DNA of 64,000 nt from Bolinopsis microptera (lineage: Eukaryota > Ctenophora > Tentaculata > Lobata > Bolinopsidae): assembly GCF_026151205.1 (NCBI RefSeq), contig NC_087077.1, forward strand, positions 6,410,483-6,474,482, in the 5' to 3' direction. Shown piece after piece: positions 19,211-53,065 of this stretch. The translations under genes and the position numbers were made by a program. Position 1 is the stretch's first letter. Each line of letters starts with the position of its first letter. The notes beneath the pieces were generated by a model. It was given only the letters and a program-made list of their open reading frames with translations, was not told the DNA's origin and ran no database searches.

Positions 19211-20250
19211 ACCTCTCAGTACCCCTCCTTCTGAAACATGCTGGGAACTAAACATCTGCTTCCTGGTTAAATTATCACCTAACAGACACATTTGCAGTCA
19301 CACCAAGTCACCATGTTTACACAATGCATCAGGATTATAATATCTCAGAAACCTCCGAGGTTTGCTCATTATTTCCTTCTCTCCCCCCCCTCCCCCCCCC
19401 CCCCCTTTGTTATTTACATACTAGCTTTAACGTTGGTATGTTAGTGTTTACTGGTTTACCGTTCTGCCGTTGCTTTACAATCGTGAGAGATGTCAGATGT
19501 GCCAACTAGAATCTTCTGGTACATTTGTAGAGTTCCACCCTTTCATGCATGTTCAGAGCTTTTCATTTTATAATCTTTATTTTGGGAAGTTTTCTAGGAG
19601 TAGTGTGACAACACTCACACAGTTCAGTCTCGTATCGCTACTTATGATCTCATAGCTGCTGATGACACCTTATCAAATACCTTCTTGAAGTGTTCCTTGA
19701 TAAACCTCTTGAGGTGCAATAACTTTTCTAACGTTAAGAGTAAATATTCTCCAGCTATCATTTTATAACGTTATAGTAAATCTTCTCCTACAATAGCGTT
19801 TATAATAACGTTAATTGTAAATTTTCCAGCATTGCTTAATCTGTTTGTTTCACTAATTTTGGGTGACAACTGCTGTTCAGCTCTTGACATGACATCATGA
19901 TTCTATTATTGAGCCAGAAAGAATTCAATAAGGCGGGCCTGTAGTTTTAACAAATACTGTTTAAATCGTGAATAAAATATAAAATATTCTCAATTTAGTT
20001 ATCGAAGGAAGCTGCAAAAGTTGCACCTGGTTTGATAGATACATTCTTCAGCAGTGATTACCAAAAGAGTTGCTGTGATACCATTCAATGAAAGCATCTC
20101 CTTTATTCTGAAATTATTCTTAAAAGATTGAGTTGTTTGTACGAGATAGTGTTAGACGTTAGTTGGTTCAGTAAAGGAAACAGCCGCGGTTAATCGGGCC
20201 TAATATCTAATAACCCTGACTTGGCCATGTGTAACACTTACTTTGTTACT
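19211..20250. other. Intergenic, no gene seen
   Basis: Non-coding in all frames apart from chance short ORFs. It contains a C run at 19383-19405 and a diverged repeated block with TAACGTTA-type sequences (about 19740-19820). Confidence 0.35.
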
Positions 20251-21095
20251 TTGTAGGGCTTCATAGAATCCTCTATCGGGCCATCGAAAAAGTCGACCCT
20301 CCGGACAGTGTAGAAACTGTTTTATCACCACTCCAATCAAGCAAGGAGTTTCCATTCCGACGGCTGTATCCTGGAGCTGGAGGCTCGTCCGGAAATGACT
20401 TCACAAAGTTCGTTAAAGCTACTTTGAATTGCATAGGATCCTCGATGGTGTGCATATGTGTTGAGATTACATTCCATAATCGAGGTCCAGTGACTGCAAA
20501 TGAGTTGTCATGTAGTGCTTGATTACGTTGACTGCTGGACTTAGCTATACTGGGCACAACTGCTTTTTGACCATGTCTGAGAGTCACCGAGAACTGGATA
20601 CCAATATCATTAGGGCACTTGCAATGCAGAACTTTCCACATGTTGATGATTAAATACCGTTCTCTTCTTCTTTGCAATGACATCAGATCTAGGGCCTTTA
20701 ATCTCTGCCAGTAGTTAAGGTGCTGGGTGCCATCTATTTTCGATGTAAACGTACGCTGAATCCCTTCTAGCTGTTGGATGTCCTTGTTCTTAGAGCAATT
20801 CCACAGAGGACAGCAATACTCCAGAGACTTCTAACGAGAGACTTGTACAGAGTCATCATGGTGGCTCTGTCTCTCGTTTTGAACGCACTTAGCACCCAAG
20901 AAGCAACTTTTCCTGCGCGTTCAGCTATCCTGTTGTCGTGTGGGGTCCAGGACAAATCAGCGGAAACTGTCACTCCTAGATCTTTCACCGTTTGAGTGGG
21001 GTACAGCATGTTTCCGTTAGACACTTCATATGTTTGAGCTTGGATGGCGACAGTAACCATGGTAACATGGTTCTTGTGTAACACAGTAACCATGG
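20250..21095 (-). pseudogene. Non-LTR reverse transcriptase remnant, C-terminal third
   Basis: On the minus strand, 21093 to about 20820 encodes the end of a reverse transcriptase (VKDLGVTVSADLSWTPH, AFKTRDRATMMTLYKSLVRS). After a shift near 20820 the homology continues in another frame (EYCCPLWN, then EGIQRTFTSKIDGTQHLNYW) into LQRRRERYLIINMWKVLH and the C-terminal tail with ALHDNSFAVTGPRLWNVI, stopping near 20273. This is the thumb and C-terminus of a CR1/jockey-like ORF2. It lacks the catalytic core and has at least one frameshift, so it is a dead 5'-truncated copy. Confidence 0.75.
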
Positions 21096-21120
21096 CATGG
21101 TAACATGGCCTGGTTCTTGT
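21040..21120. repeat. Imperfect direct repeat at the 5' end of the RT remnant
   Basis: Two copies of a CAGTAACCATGG...GGTAACATGG..GGTTCTTGTG block abut, about 45 bp apart, next to the truncated end of the RT remnant. It may be a local tandem duplication or a long target-site duplication. Confidence 0.4.
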
Positions 21121-22264
21121 GTTTTATCTCGCTCTTATTTAATTACCCATTCTCACGTATTATACCTTTCATCTCAATTCTTAGATTTGATACAAATTTC
21201 ATTATTCCTATCGCTGATGGTGCTCTGTCTTTGATTAATTGTCCGGATTCAATGATTTTTAAATGTGTCTACATGCTGCTATTAGTGCAATAGAACTTAG
21301 TTACTTCTATTGAGCTCTTTGTGCGTGACTTTCTGACCTCTGTACCCAATATTGGATATTTTCATAACTTTCGGTTCTATATTTAAAGGCTTGAGAGGAA
21401 TTTAGAGAATCTTAGAATGTAATTTGTCAAAAGAATGTTACTATTACATAGCTCAGACTACACCGAGTTAATGAAGACACGTGTGAGCTACAATTTCACG
21501 GAGGCATGTTTTGTTGAACATTTATTGTGTAATTAAAAGCTTCCTCACCGTCTTTTAACATATAAGTTAAAAGTTAAATCTAGCTCCCTGCGTGACATCA
21601 AGATAAGCTCTCTATATCTTACACTCTAGTGCAAATGTCACTACATTGTCTAGACTATTAGAGTTTGTTTAACAGTATATTCCCTACAAGTTACCTTGTT
21701 ACCCCACATTGCCAGCTCACATTTCACTCCACAATTACCCATTATCTAGGCTCTCTCTCTCTCTCTGGATTATCTTATACTGATCATGTGCGTTCCACAA
21801 ATTTGTCTTATAATTCTAGACTGAATTACAGTAAGCTAACCCGTGAATTTCACCCCCTCTTACTGACTACAGATTCCTAACCTTTCCATCATCTTCCAGC
21901 CACGAACTGGGGATAATACACAACCTCCCACTCCAACCTTATCTGTGGATAATATATAGTGTTATATATTCTATATAGAGTGCCTGATATTACATACCTG
22001 GTCCCCGTCGGCCGTCAGTGTTTAACATTGCGGGTATGTTTAATTAGACCTGCTGATAAGAGTGCGAGAGAGCGCGGTATTTGGACGTGTTTTGGAGTGT
22101 GTTTGGCTCACCTTTCAAAAATATTTTGCTTCCCGGTAGTCCTAGCCAAAATTTCCCACCAGGCTGCTCGAGTGGATCCCGAATTTTCTCAAGCGGATCC
22201 CGAGTTTTTTCAATTTCTCACAAATTTCCCGGTAAATCGACAACAAAAAATGCCGTTTCCCGGT
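21121..22264. other. Intergenic; CCCGG-rich repeat near 22.1-22.26 kb
   Basis: No gene. Around 22120-22260 is a CCCGGTA/TTTCCCGG-rich block resembling sequence at about 62.79-62.86 kb (CCGGGTAAATC and TTTCCCGGTA), probably a dispersed repeat family. Confidence 0.35.
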
Positions 22265-22269
22265 TTTGA

Positions 22270-22650
22270 AAGATAAGTTTGCAAGGTTACCCACGTTACC
22301 CGCCTGTTGCTAGGCTACCCCCGTTACCCATATGTTGCTAGGTTAACCCCGTTACCCATCTGTTGCCAGGCTATCCCCGTTACCCATCTGTTGTTAGGTT
22401 ACCCCCGTTACCCATCTGTTGCTAGGTTACCCCCCTTACCAATCTGTCGCTAGACGCTAGGTTACCCCCGTCACCCATCTGTTGCTAGGTTACCCCCGTT
22501 GCCCATCTGTTGCTAGGTTACCCCCGTTACCCATCTGTTGCTAGGTTACCCCCGTTACCCATCTGTTGCTAGGTTACCCCCGTTACCCATCTGTTGCTAG
22601 GTTACCCCCGTTTCCCATCTGTTGCTAGGCTACCCCCGTTACTCGCCTGT
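22270..22650. repeat. 28-bp minisatellite
   Basis: Tandem units built on TTACCCCCGTTACCCATCTG followed by TTGCTAGG, about 13 copies. The later copies are nearly identical and the first few diverged, as expected from recent expansion by slippage or unequal exchange. Confidence 0.9.
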
Positions 22651-23837
22651 CTAATAGTAATACTGTAGTAGTGTAGTATCTCTCCACAGCTGGTTCTAAT
22701 GATATGGTGCTATTGGGCTACTCCTTCCTCCCTACTACCACCCTAACTTGTCTCCTGATTTTAAATTGTTTGTTTTTAAGGGTTCTCTCTCTATCCGACT
22801 ATGTTGTATGGCCTCCCTCGCGTTACGTAATGATTAACCCTGAGTTTTAAAGACTGAAGGGTGTATCTCGGGCACGCTCCAGCTGTTTAACCTGTGTATC
22901 TCGGGCACGCTCCACCAGCTGTTTAACCTTCCCTACTTCTTCCTACACTACAGCTTGTTTAAAGTGTTCCACTTGTTCCTACACACACATACTGTCCTCT
23001 TATTATTATATATTTGTTAAAACCTTGCCAATTTCCGGACCCGGACCACCTACCTGAAACTAGAAACTGAATATTAGAGCGTGATGTCATTACCACCTCT
23101 CATTTGAGTTAACTCGAGTTGTGGAGCCTGTTTCGTCCCGGCTATCCCAATCCGACTTTTAGTTTCATAACTAGTTTGCGTTGTTATTTTCCCTGTCTTG
23201 TAGGGTTGAAGGCTTCCCAATCCGACTTTTAGTTTCATAACTAGTTTGCGTTGTTATTTTCCGAATCCGACTTTTAGTTTTATAACTAGTTTGCGTTGTT
23301 ATTCTCCCTGTCTTGTAGGGTTGTAGACGACCGTTGTTTGTTTCCAAAATTAACTACCGCACTCTTTAAATTATTTATCTGCAATATCCTCTCAACAGTC
23401 GTACTTCCTCAACAATTTCAAATATTACTCAAACTTCACAATTTTTAAGGGTAAGATTTTAACATCTTTACTTCAATTATTCCATTTACAAGGTTATGAC
23501 AAGACCCTGTAAAATTGCGAGACAGATTTCAGGAGTCGTTACTCGTTATAAGTTTTAACATTAAGAGCCCTTCTTAGCTTCGTGCTCATTCGTAGCTAGT
23601 TAGCGCTAAGTTTCTGGTTATAGTTTGCGCTCCGCTTTTCTTCGTATTTCCAGTTCTGGCGTTTTGCCTAGATTTGACGCATTTGTAATGACTGTGACTT
23701 GATTAAAATAAAATTAGTTCAGTTCAAACAATTTCAATAATAAATAAAATTATAGGAGCTGTTTACGTTAATCTATTTATTCAACAGTCGTCAAATTTAA
23801 GTTGGTATTCATTTGGAATATTTAGCGGTAAAGGAGA
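22651..23837. other. Non-coding upstream of septin exon 1; short tandem duplications
   Basis: No ORF. Two copies of a GTATCTCGGGCACGCTCC block are at about 22862-22930. Three copies of an AATCCGACTTTTAGTTT block (about 45-65 bp each) are at 23148-23310. The 5' UTR and a promoter of the septin gene should lie in the last few hundred bases, but no TATA box can be assigned. Confidence 0.4.
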
Positions 23838-46852
<23,015 letters not shown>

Positions 46853-48694
46853 CGCACCGGCGCACTGTGCCCGGCGCACAACGTACCGGCGCAGTGGCGC
46901 ACTGTGCCCAGCGCACTTGCCTCATTCATATATCTAGGATTAATTACGCTGTTTCTTTTGTGTAAAATAAGATAATTTTCGTATGGAGCCCCATGCGTGT
47001 GTAATGTGCTGCTATATGACTCGTTTGGGAATGCAGCTCAAATACACGCTCACCAAACTCATAAACTGCTATAAAACTTTTTGATGTTTCTGCCGTTCTT
47101 TTTTCATCTTATAAGCTCTTGTTAATGATATATTCTTTCTTAATGATAGCGATTAAATCAATTTGCACTTTCACTACATATATGATAACATAGCAGTGTG
47201 CTAATGTTACAGTGTTAACAATGTTAACAGTGTGCTGCAGTGTGCTAATGTTAAATTTAGGCATAATTAGGATATTTAATGATTTGTACAAAGTTTGAAG
47301 CGCCATGTTGGAAGTGTTTAATTTTGGCGGCAAAGTTTGCGACATGTATATTTTATTACTTTACATTATGATATTGGACTTTGTTAACGAAGAAGCCATA
47401 CGTTGAGCAATATGTCAGTAACTTCATTCTAATATCTAACGCCCTGTGGTGGCCGATACAAGCTTTATAACCGCTCCTTTGTTGTTATTTGCAATTCTAG
47501 GAATAATCAATATGAGGTCATTAACCACCGCATTTTTGACAAACGATACAACAGTAGGTTAAAGAAAAAGGTAAAAATGTCAAACATTCAGAAAATATCA
47601 AATATCTCAAACAAAATCGTTTTAATATTTTACGTTTTAAGAATGATATTTTTTATGTTTAAACTAGTATTTTGACACTATGATATTAACTTACAATTGT
47701 TTCGAGAATAAGTCCAAAGATTATACAAATAGAATATTAGGCTACGGCCTGATTTCTGGTTCGCAAATTTTTGACTAAGTTATTGATCGTTATTAAACGT
47801 CTTGTATGTGGTGTCAATTCTTATTTTAAATCCGATTTATATAAATGGATAGATATTTGTACTTATTCGTGAAACGAAAATAACAGGGATGCAAGTTGCA
47901 AGATCTTATGCCTTTTGGTTGTGAGTACACACAACCCAGCGACTATGCCCCGTTCAAGCCTTGCAATTACTGAAAGCTCACAAAAGTTTATTGTAAGTCT
48001 ACGGAATGGAGCTGTGGCGGCGAAGTGTTCGAATGCTATCGCTAGTTTTTGGCCCAGATTTGTAATCAAAAGTTGGTCCACCTTGCGCACGTGAGAACAA
48101 TGTTGTCGCAGTGTAGAAATCGCGATTTGTCTGGATATTGGAAGATTAATCTCGCAGTCAGCGACAGACCTGTTCAAGTCGTAGTACCTAGTTGCTAGAC
48201 GCTAGTATCGCAATATTTCAGTATGGTCTGATGCGACCTACCTTACTAAAGCCGTTAGTCAGACTAAATGTATATTTATGTGCAGATTAGGAGATTCATG
48301 ACTGTGGGCGGGTAGGTTTTTAGCTTCTTGCCTAGACAAAATAGGTATTAAATCAATAAACCTTACAAATTTGCTGAAAATTATGGCACAGCGAGATAAA
48401 CAAACATTCCTCGCTAATCGCCAGACTATCGTTTTAAAATTCTTTTTAAAAGTATGTTCGCCAAAAGGATTATGTGACTTTTGAGGTCAACATTTAATTA
48501 CACATTAAGCCTTTACTGACTATTTTTCAGTTAGCCAGCTTCGTTATCTACTCTGTATTTAATAGCTATACCGTCATTAAAGTCTGTCTATAAGATCAAT
48601 GATTATTCCTAAACCTTAAAAGACCTGTAAACCTAATCCGATTAGTATACCTATCGTGTAATAATGTCAGAAACAATAAAAGTCCGACCATCCC
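46853..48694. other. Septin 3' flank and intergenic DNA
   Basis: Immediately after the stop is a GC-rich CGCACCGGCGCACTGTGCCC repeat (two to three diverged copies, 46853-46920). The rest is AT-rich with no credible gene. No AATAAA close to the septin stop was found; AATAAG occurs at about 46966. Confidence 0.4.
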
Positions 48695-49038
48695 TCACTC
48701 CTCTCCTTCTTCCTCATCCTCTACAACTCTCTTTCTGTAGATCACGACGGTGTAGACTATGGCGAATATAGTCATTATCACTGCTTGGACCACAGCGAAA
48801 CTCTTTGTTTCGGGTGAGTATTCGGTCTTCTCGCCGTCTCCGACAACCACGTTGGTGAAGAGGCATCCCAGAGGAGGGTAATTGAGCGAAACTTGGATCA
48901 GGAGGTAGATAAAGCTGGCAGCGAAGGAGTGGATAATGGATCGTGTGTCGGAGTATTTGGAGAACGCCACCACGCAACAACCCATAGCGCACATGATCCA
49001 GCCAACTGAACCGTCGTTGTAGCAGAACTCTAGGGCAA
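48695..49038 (-). CDS. Four-span protein, exon 2
   Basis: Carries transmembrane segments 2-4 and the acidic C-terminus. It begins IALEFCYNDGSVGWIM once joined to exon 1 in phase 1. Confidence 0.7.
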
Positions 49039-49997
49039 CTGACGTTTATTTGGATGGTTCTTGCAGTAAAAGATACCATTTTATAGCAAAATTACTATTC
49101 GTGCAAGATCAGGGGGACATGAAAATTGTCTCGAAATGATCGAGTTTATAGTTTTTTTCCTGATATAGCCTGTTTTCTGATACCATATATTTTCTGGTCT
49201 CATGGGAAAATATTGTTCTTAGCCAAAGTTTAAAGTTACCGCCGGTCAAAGGTCAGCACTTAGTCTTATGTGTAACTGTAATGGTTTAAAAATCCATCTT
49301 TTCCGCTACAGTTTTAAAACAATCACCTTAATCAAACTTTCAGGATATATTGATAGGATCATCAGAAACAGAAGAGATCTATACAGCTAGAATTTTGAGG
49401 TATGCTTTTTTTAAATTGTATTCGATTCCGAAAATCTTGGACGTCGTTTTTTGACGATTTTTAAACGTCTGCCAAAATTCGTCAAAGACTTCGGGCCGAC
49501 AAATCGGGGGATCCTATTCCTGGTACATTCGGTAACTGTAAAATCGAGGTTACAATTCAACTGTATCAGTATCTTTGAGCTAGCTGATTATGCACCATTT
49601 AAATAGAAAGGGGGGGGGGGGGGGGGGGGCAGCCGAAAATCGGGGGAAAACCTACATTTTAATATAATTTAATATGGTCGTCCCATATTAAACAAATAAA
49701 ATTAAACGGTGGGTAAAATCAATCGTTATCGAAAAGCAAATTGAATATAAAATTAAAATCAAACTTACTTTTTAAATGGGCCTCTTCCGCCCTGATGAAT
49801 ATCGTCACCGCCAGTATAGCCACAATCATGATCTCAGAGTCCGGCAAGGCTGAGGCGATGCTGTTGATGCTGGTCTTTGTATATCCAACACCAGCTTTTG
49901 ACACCTTTTTTGAAGTTCTTGCAACTTTCACGGAAGCTGTTCGGGTGAACTCTTTGGCCTTGGCCATATTTCCTCCATCTTCTATGTCTTCTCCCAT
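48695..49997 (-). CDS. Four-helix membrane protein, unrecognised; two exons
   Basis: Exon 1: 49997-49769 (ATG, donor GTAAGT, phase 1). Exon 2: 49038-48695 (acceptor CGTCAG, stop TGA). The join gives 190 aa. The N-terminal half is cytosolic-looking and basic (MAKAKEFTRTASVKVARTSK). Four hydrophobic segments follow: SEIMIVAILAVTIFI, VGWIMCAMGCCVVAFS, IIHSFAASFIYLLIQVSL and AVVQAVIMTIFAIVYTVVIY. A basic stop RKR and an acidic tail VVEDEEEGEE end it. Topology and size resemble MARVEL/synaptophysin-like four-span proteins, but no signature is seen, so no function is claimed. The frame is also open upstream of the ATG to a TTTAG at 50013, so further 5' exons are possible. Its intron carries a copy of the TTAA foldback element. 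Confidence 0.65.
49108..49475. mobile_element. TTAA foldback MITE, diverged copy 2
   Basis: Shares with 38369-38852 the blocks GGTCAAAGGTCAGCACT, AATCACCTTAA.CAAACTTTC, GATTCCGAAAATCTTGGACG and TCGTTTTTTGACGATTTTT. The right inverted repeat is missing. It lies in the intron of the four-span membrane protein gene. Confidence 0.7.
49476..49760. other. Intron of the four-span gene, poly-G run
   Basis: Non-coding; a G run of about 18 at 49612-49629. Confidence 0.5.
49769..49997 (-). CDS. Four-span protein, exon 1
   Basis: MGEDIEDGGNMAKAKEFT... to IFIRAEEAHLK; 76 codons plus one base, donor GTAAGT at 49768-49763. ATG context GAAGAAATGGG is good. Confidence 0.6.
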
Positions 49998-50013
49998 TTC
50001 TTCTGAAGCTTCC

Positions 50014-51916
50014 TAAATATCATAGCAAAATATTAGGATTTTCATTTTTCATCACCACGAAGGAAACTGATTTCGAACTAATCGATATTGTGCTGTCATT
50101 GGCAAGATATGCCGCAAAACCAAAATAGAATGATCTGATTAGTGATTTATTACATATTAGGGTATACTATACTGATACACTTCACTTTACAATCCTATCA
50201 TGCAGAGCACAGCGTGACTTGAACCAATTCAACAATACGAATTTATTCGAGCAAATATACTCGGGCATTTACACAGAATTGCAGTAAATTAATGAGACGG
50301 AAGTTCGTTTCTGATATTACGTTAAGGACTTTAAATAAATCGTGCAGCGGAGGCTTTCTCCCACAGGAAACCCATTTTTTTTTAATTCAATGACCTTAAT
50401 CGGCTCGCTATTACTGATCACCACACAGCTTTTCATGTTGAATTTCTATCCGGGTCAAATTATCCTTGGACTTGGAGAAATTGAAAAGGTTCAAACAACG
50501 GTGCCAAACAAAGATCATGCACGACGCACGTATGTGTTTTCGCAAACAGTAAATGGCAGTCGCACAAACAAATCAGCCGATAGCCCACAGTCTGATTGAT
50601 GATCTGTGCACTGTATTCAACCTAACCCTCCGATAATTTAGATATAATAAATACACAAAGGGTACGTTCTTAAAACAAAAGCAAGGCCTGTGGTTATACC
50701 TTACTGGTTTAACGCTTGCATTGTGTTGCACGTTTTACAAACTGTTCGCGGCACACCTGGACATCGCTGTCCAGCTCCAGGGAAATCATAAATGTTTTGT
50801 GTCGATAAACGATCGTGTAGATCTTCCAACTATTACAATCTATCAACCTATTGAAATAAGAAATGCTCTTCAATTCTAATCGCGTTCTTTTGTTTGGACG
50901 AAATGTCGCGTATTCACGTGGCCAAGCATTCGCACAATTCATCGAAGGAGCACTTCTACTGACAGCTAAATTATTTTGCGATAAAAGACTATAGAAATTG
51001 AAGCTGCTCAAGAAAAATATTGGCAGAACACTATCTTCACATCGGACAATTTATCTCCGTCAACAAAGGCTCATTTCGGTCCTATTGCAAGATATCTCCA
51101 CCAATCACCCAGTCATTTACCCAGTATTACAATCTACCTAACTTTTACCTAGTAACCCATTGTCATTAGAAATTCCCTTCAATTTAAATCCCCCAATCTT
51201 GTTCTGTTGACAATCGACATGTCACGTGGTCGAGCCATTCCACATAACTCAAGATGTATAATATAAATATTAAGCCATACAATAAGCAATTCTGTAGCTG
51301 ATCGGTGGATTATTTTGGATACAACAGATAATACAGAAATAGAAGCTGAGGAAAAATATTTCCGTCAACAAAAGATTATCTTGATCCTATTGCAAGAAGC
51401 CTTTGTCCATCACCAGCAGCCAGTTTTGCAAGAACGGAGGTACTGTAATTGTCTCTGATTAGGAGAGAGGCTCGTCTAACACCGGAGCCCATGCACTGCC
51501 ACTGTAACTTGGGCCCTCTGAAGCACTTGTAGTTCGTACTTTTGCAGTCTAATGCAGTTTTCTCTCTGGTGATGAAAAGTGAATTAATGGATTTGTGAAT
51601 AGTTATTTTTTTTGAAATCCACCATTAAATTCTTATCTTATCTTATCTTATGAGGATTCGTTGCGACGCAACAAGGCCATCGAATGAGTCGACCACCTTT
51701 GTTATTTTACTTCGGCATTACCTGCATTACAATGTAAACCAGCACTTTCAAGGAAGAGCTTTACAAGAAGCCGAAGGATCGTTCCTAAGGCCAGCGAATT
51801 TGAAAATTGTGTTAATTTTATTCAATACTTTATCTAGTCTAGTGTACACACTAGACGTACATTATAAAAACCATAATAAAGTAAAATCGTTTCAAAATAA
51901 CTTTTGATGCACTTAC
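50014..51916. other. Intergenic or intronic; diverged direct duplication
   Basis: No gene assigned. Blocks at about 50870-51120 and 51165-51430 are diverged direct copies (shared CTTCAATT, CACGTGG, GAAAAATAT, CGTCAACAAA, TCCTATTGCAAGA and CAGCCAGT/CACCCAGT). Around 51450-51651 is a segment ending in a TCTTA pentamer microsatellite (51632-51651), likely the 3' tail of a plus-strand SINE or LINE fragment. Confidence 0.45.
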
Positions 51917-52004
51917 ATGTAAGAAAGCTTTGAATTATCAAAGTCAGCTTCTTTTGCAAGATCTCGGTTGCCAATCAACCTCTTATATACTTTTAGATCT
52001 GTGC
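51917..52004 (-). CDS. Cysteine-containing protein, exon 4
   Basis: 88 bases between TTTGCAG and GTAAGT. It encodes TDLKVYKRLIGNRDLAKEAD... and keeps the frame of exon 3. Confidence 0.6.
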
Positions 52005-53065
52005 CTGCAAAGAAATAATGCGATTCTTAATATTAACTGTTAATTATAGGAGTACCATTTCAATGCCATCGATATCATTTTGATTAATTTTATAAAGTGC
52101 AAAATTGTATTTGCTCAGTTCTATTAATGATTAGAAGATGATACAGACGCTATCATTTATCATTTAAAGATGGATGAATACAATTTTTACTCACTGGGAT
52201 GCATTATCATGTGTCCAGATATTTCAATAACACCAGTCATGCTAGGGTACACTACGTCGCAAGCACTGTAATGTATCGGTGTCGTAGAGTTAGGTTGGGA
52301 GATGTTGTACACTGGAGAATTAGCATTTAAGCACCGTGGTCCATCAATGAAACACTCGGATCCGCAGTCGTATTTTGGCGAAACTGAATAGACCATCGAC
52401 TGCCTATAAACCCGACCTTGGATTCTGTATGCTGCTGGACTGGCTGCCTGGTCACTGACCTGTGAAGCTAATGGCTGGCTCAATGGTTATTTCGAAAAAG
52501 TATCATGTGATAGAATTGCTCCGATCAATTTTAAAATACAAAAAAAAATGTTTCCTATTAATTTGAAGCAAATATAATTCAATCAAAATGAATAATTAAT
52601 CATTAGATAGAGCCATGAATTAGACGGACTCGATAACGTACCATGGCCATGGGAGTAGGATTTGATGCCGGGGTTTTTACGTAGATACAGATGGTAATGA
52701 TTGAGCCGAGAGAAATTCACGCTAGGAGTATTGTTTGGTTGTCGAAACTTGAACCTGCAAACAAAAGTTGATAACAGTTTCCGTTAAAATGCATTTCGTG
52801 CCAAATGCCAATTGCCTTAGTGTTTTTGAGTTTGAATCAAAAAACGATACGTATTAATTTCTAGTATATGTAATGAATTTCGATTTAAAGTTTGGAACAT
52901 GAGAAATTCGTTAGGAAGTATTATAAATCTTTGATCCACGTGATAACTAAATGAAGCCAAGAATTGAGAATGCTAACCAACCGACCTCTGCATCTGACTG
53001 CGCTGCTTATTGTAGCTTTGTCTTCTTTTCTCCAAAGTTTCACGATAGGCATCTGTGCTGGGCAT
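51917..53065 (-). CDS. Unrecognised cysteine-containing protein, four exons, 3' end not found
   Basis: Exons at 53065-52986 (ATG), 52754-52642, 52467-52195 and 52004-51917 join in frame to 184 codons plus two bases. The start is basic (MPSTDAYRETLEKRRQSYNK). The middle has HYHLYLRKNPGIKSYSHGHA. The third exon has the cysteines (SPKYDCGSECFIDGPRCLNA, HYSACDVVYPSM) and then EISGHMIMHPS. The last exon reads TDLKVYKRLIGNRDLAKEAD, FDNSKLSYM. No signal peptide or membrane span is seen. The final donor (GTAAGT) leaves phase 2, which does not fit the next minus-strand exon at 50.0 kb, so at least one exon is missing or these are separate genes. The first donor (GTCGGT) is weak; the other splice sites and phases agree. 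Confidence 0.5.
52195..52467 (-). CDS. Cysteine-containing protein, exon 3
   Basis: The largest and best supported exon: 273 bases open in one frame, acceptor CCATTAG, donor GTGAGT. It encodes 90 full codons with YDCGSECFIDGPRCLN and two possible N-glycosylation sites (NIS, NST). Confidence 0.6.
52642..52754 (-). CDS. Cysteine-containing protein, exon 2
   Basis: 113 bases between TTTGCAG and GTACGT; only one frame is open. Encodes FKFRQPNNTPSVNFSRLNHY HLYLRKNPGIKSYSHGH. Confidence 0.5.
52986..53065 (-). CDS. Cysteine-containing protein, exon 1
   Basis: ATG at 53065-53063 in context CTACCATGCC; 26 codons plus two bases (MPSTDAYRETLEKRRQSYNK QRSQMQ), donor AG|GTCGGT is weak. Confidence 0.45.

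Noticed and set aside
49997-50013. Direct splice from 51917 to 50012 joining the two minus-strand genes
   Set aside because: Phase 2 donor against a phase 0 acceptor; the join runs into a stop after ten codons.
50709-51011. 100-codon minus-strand ORF as an exon of the neighbouring genes
   Set aside because: Phases do not fit either neighbour, it ends in a stop before its donor, and half of it lies in a duplicated block.
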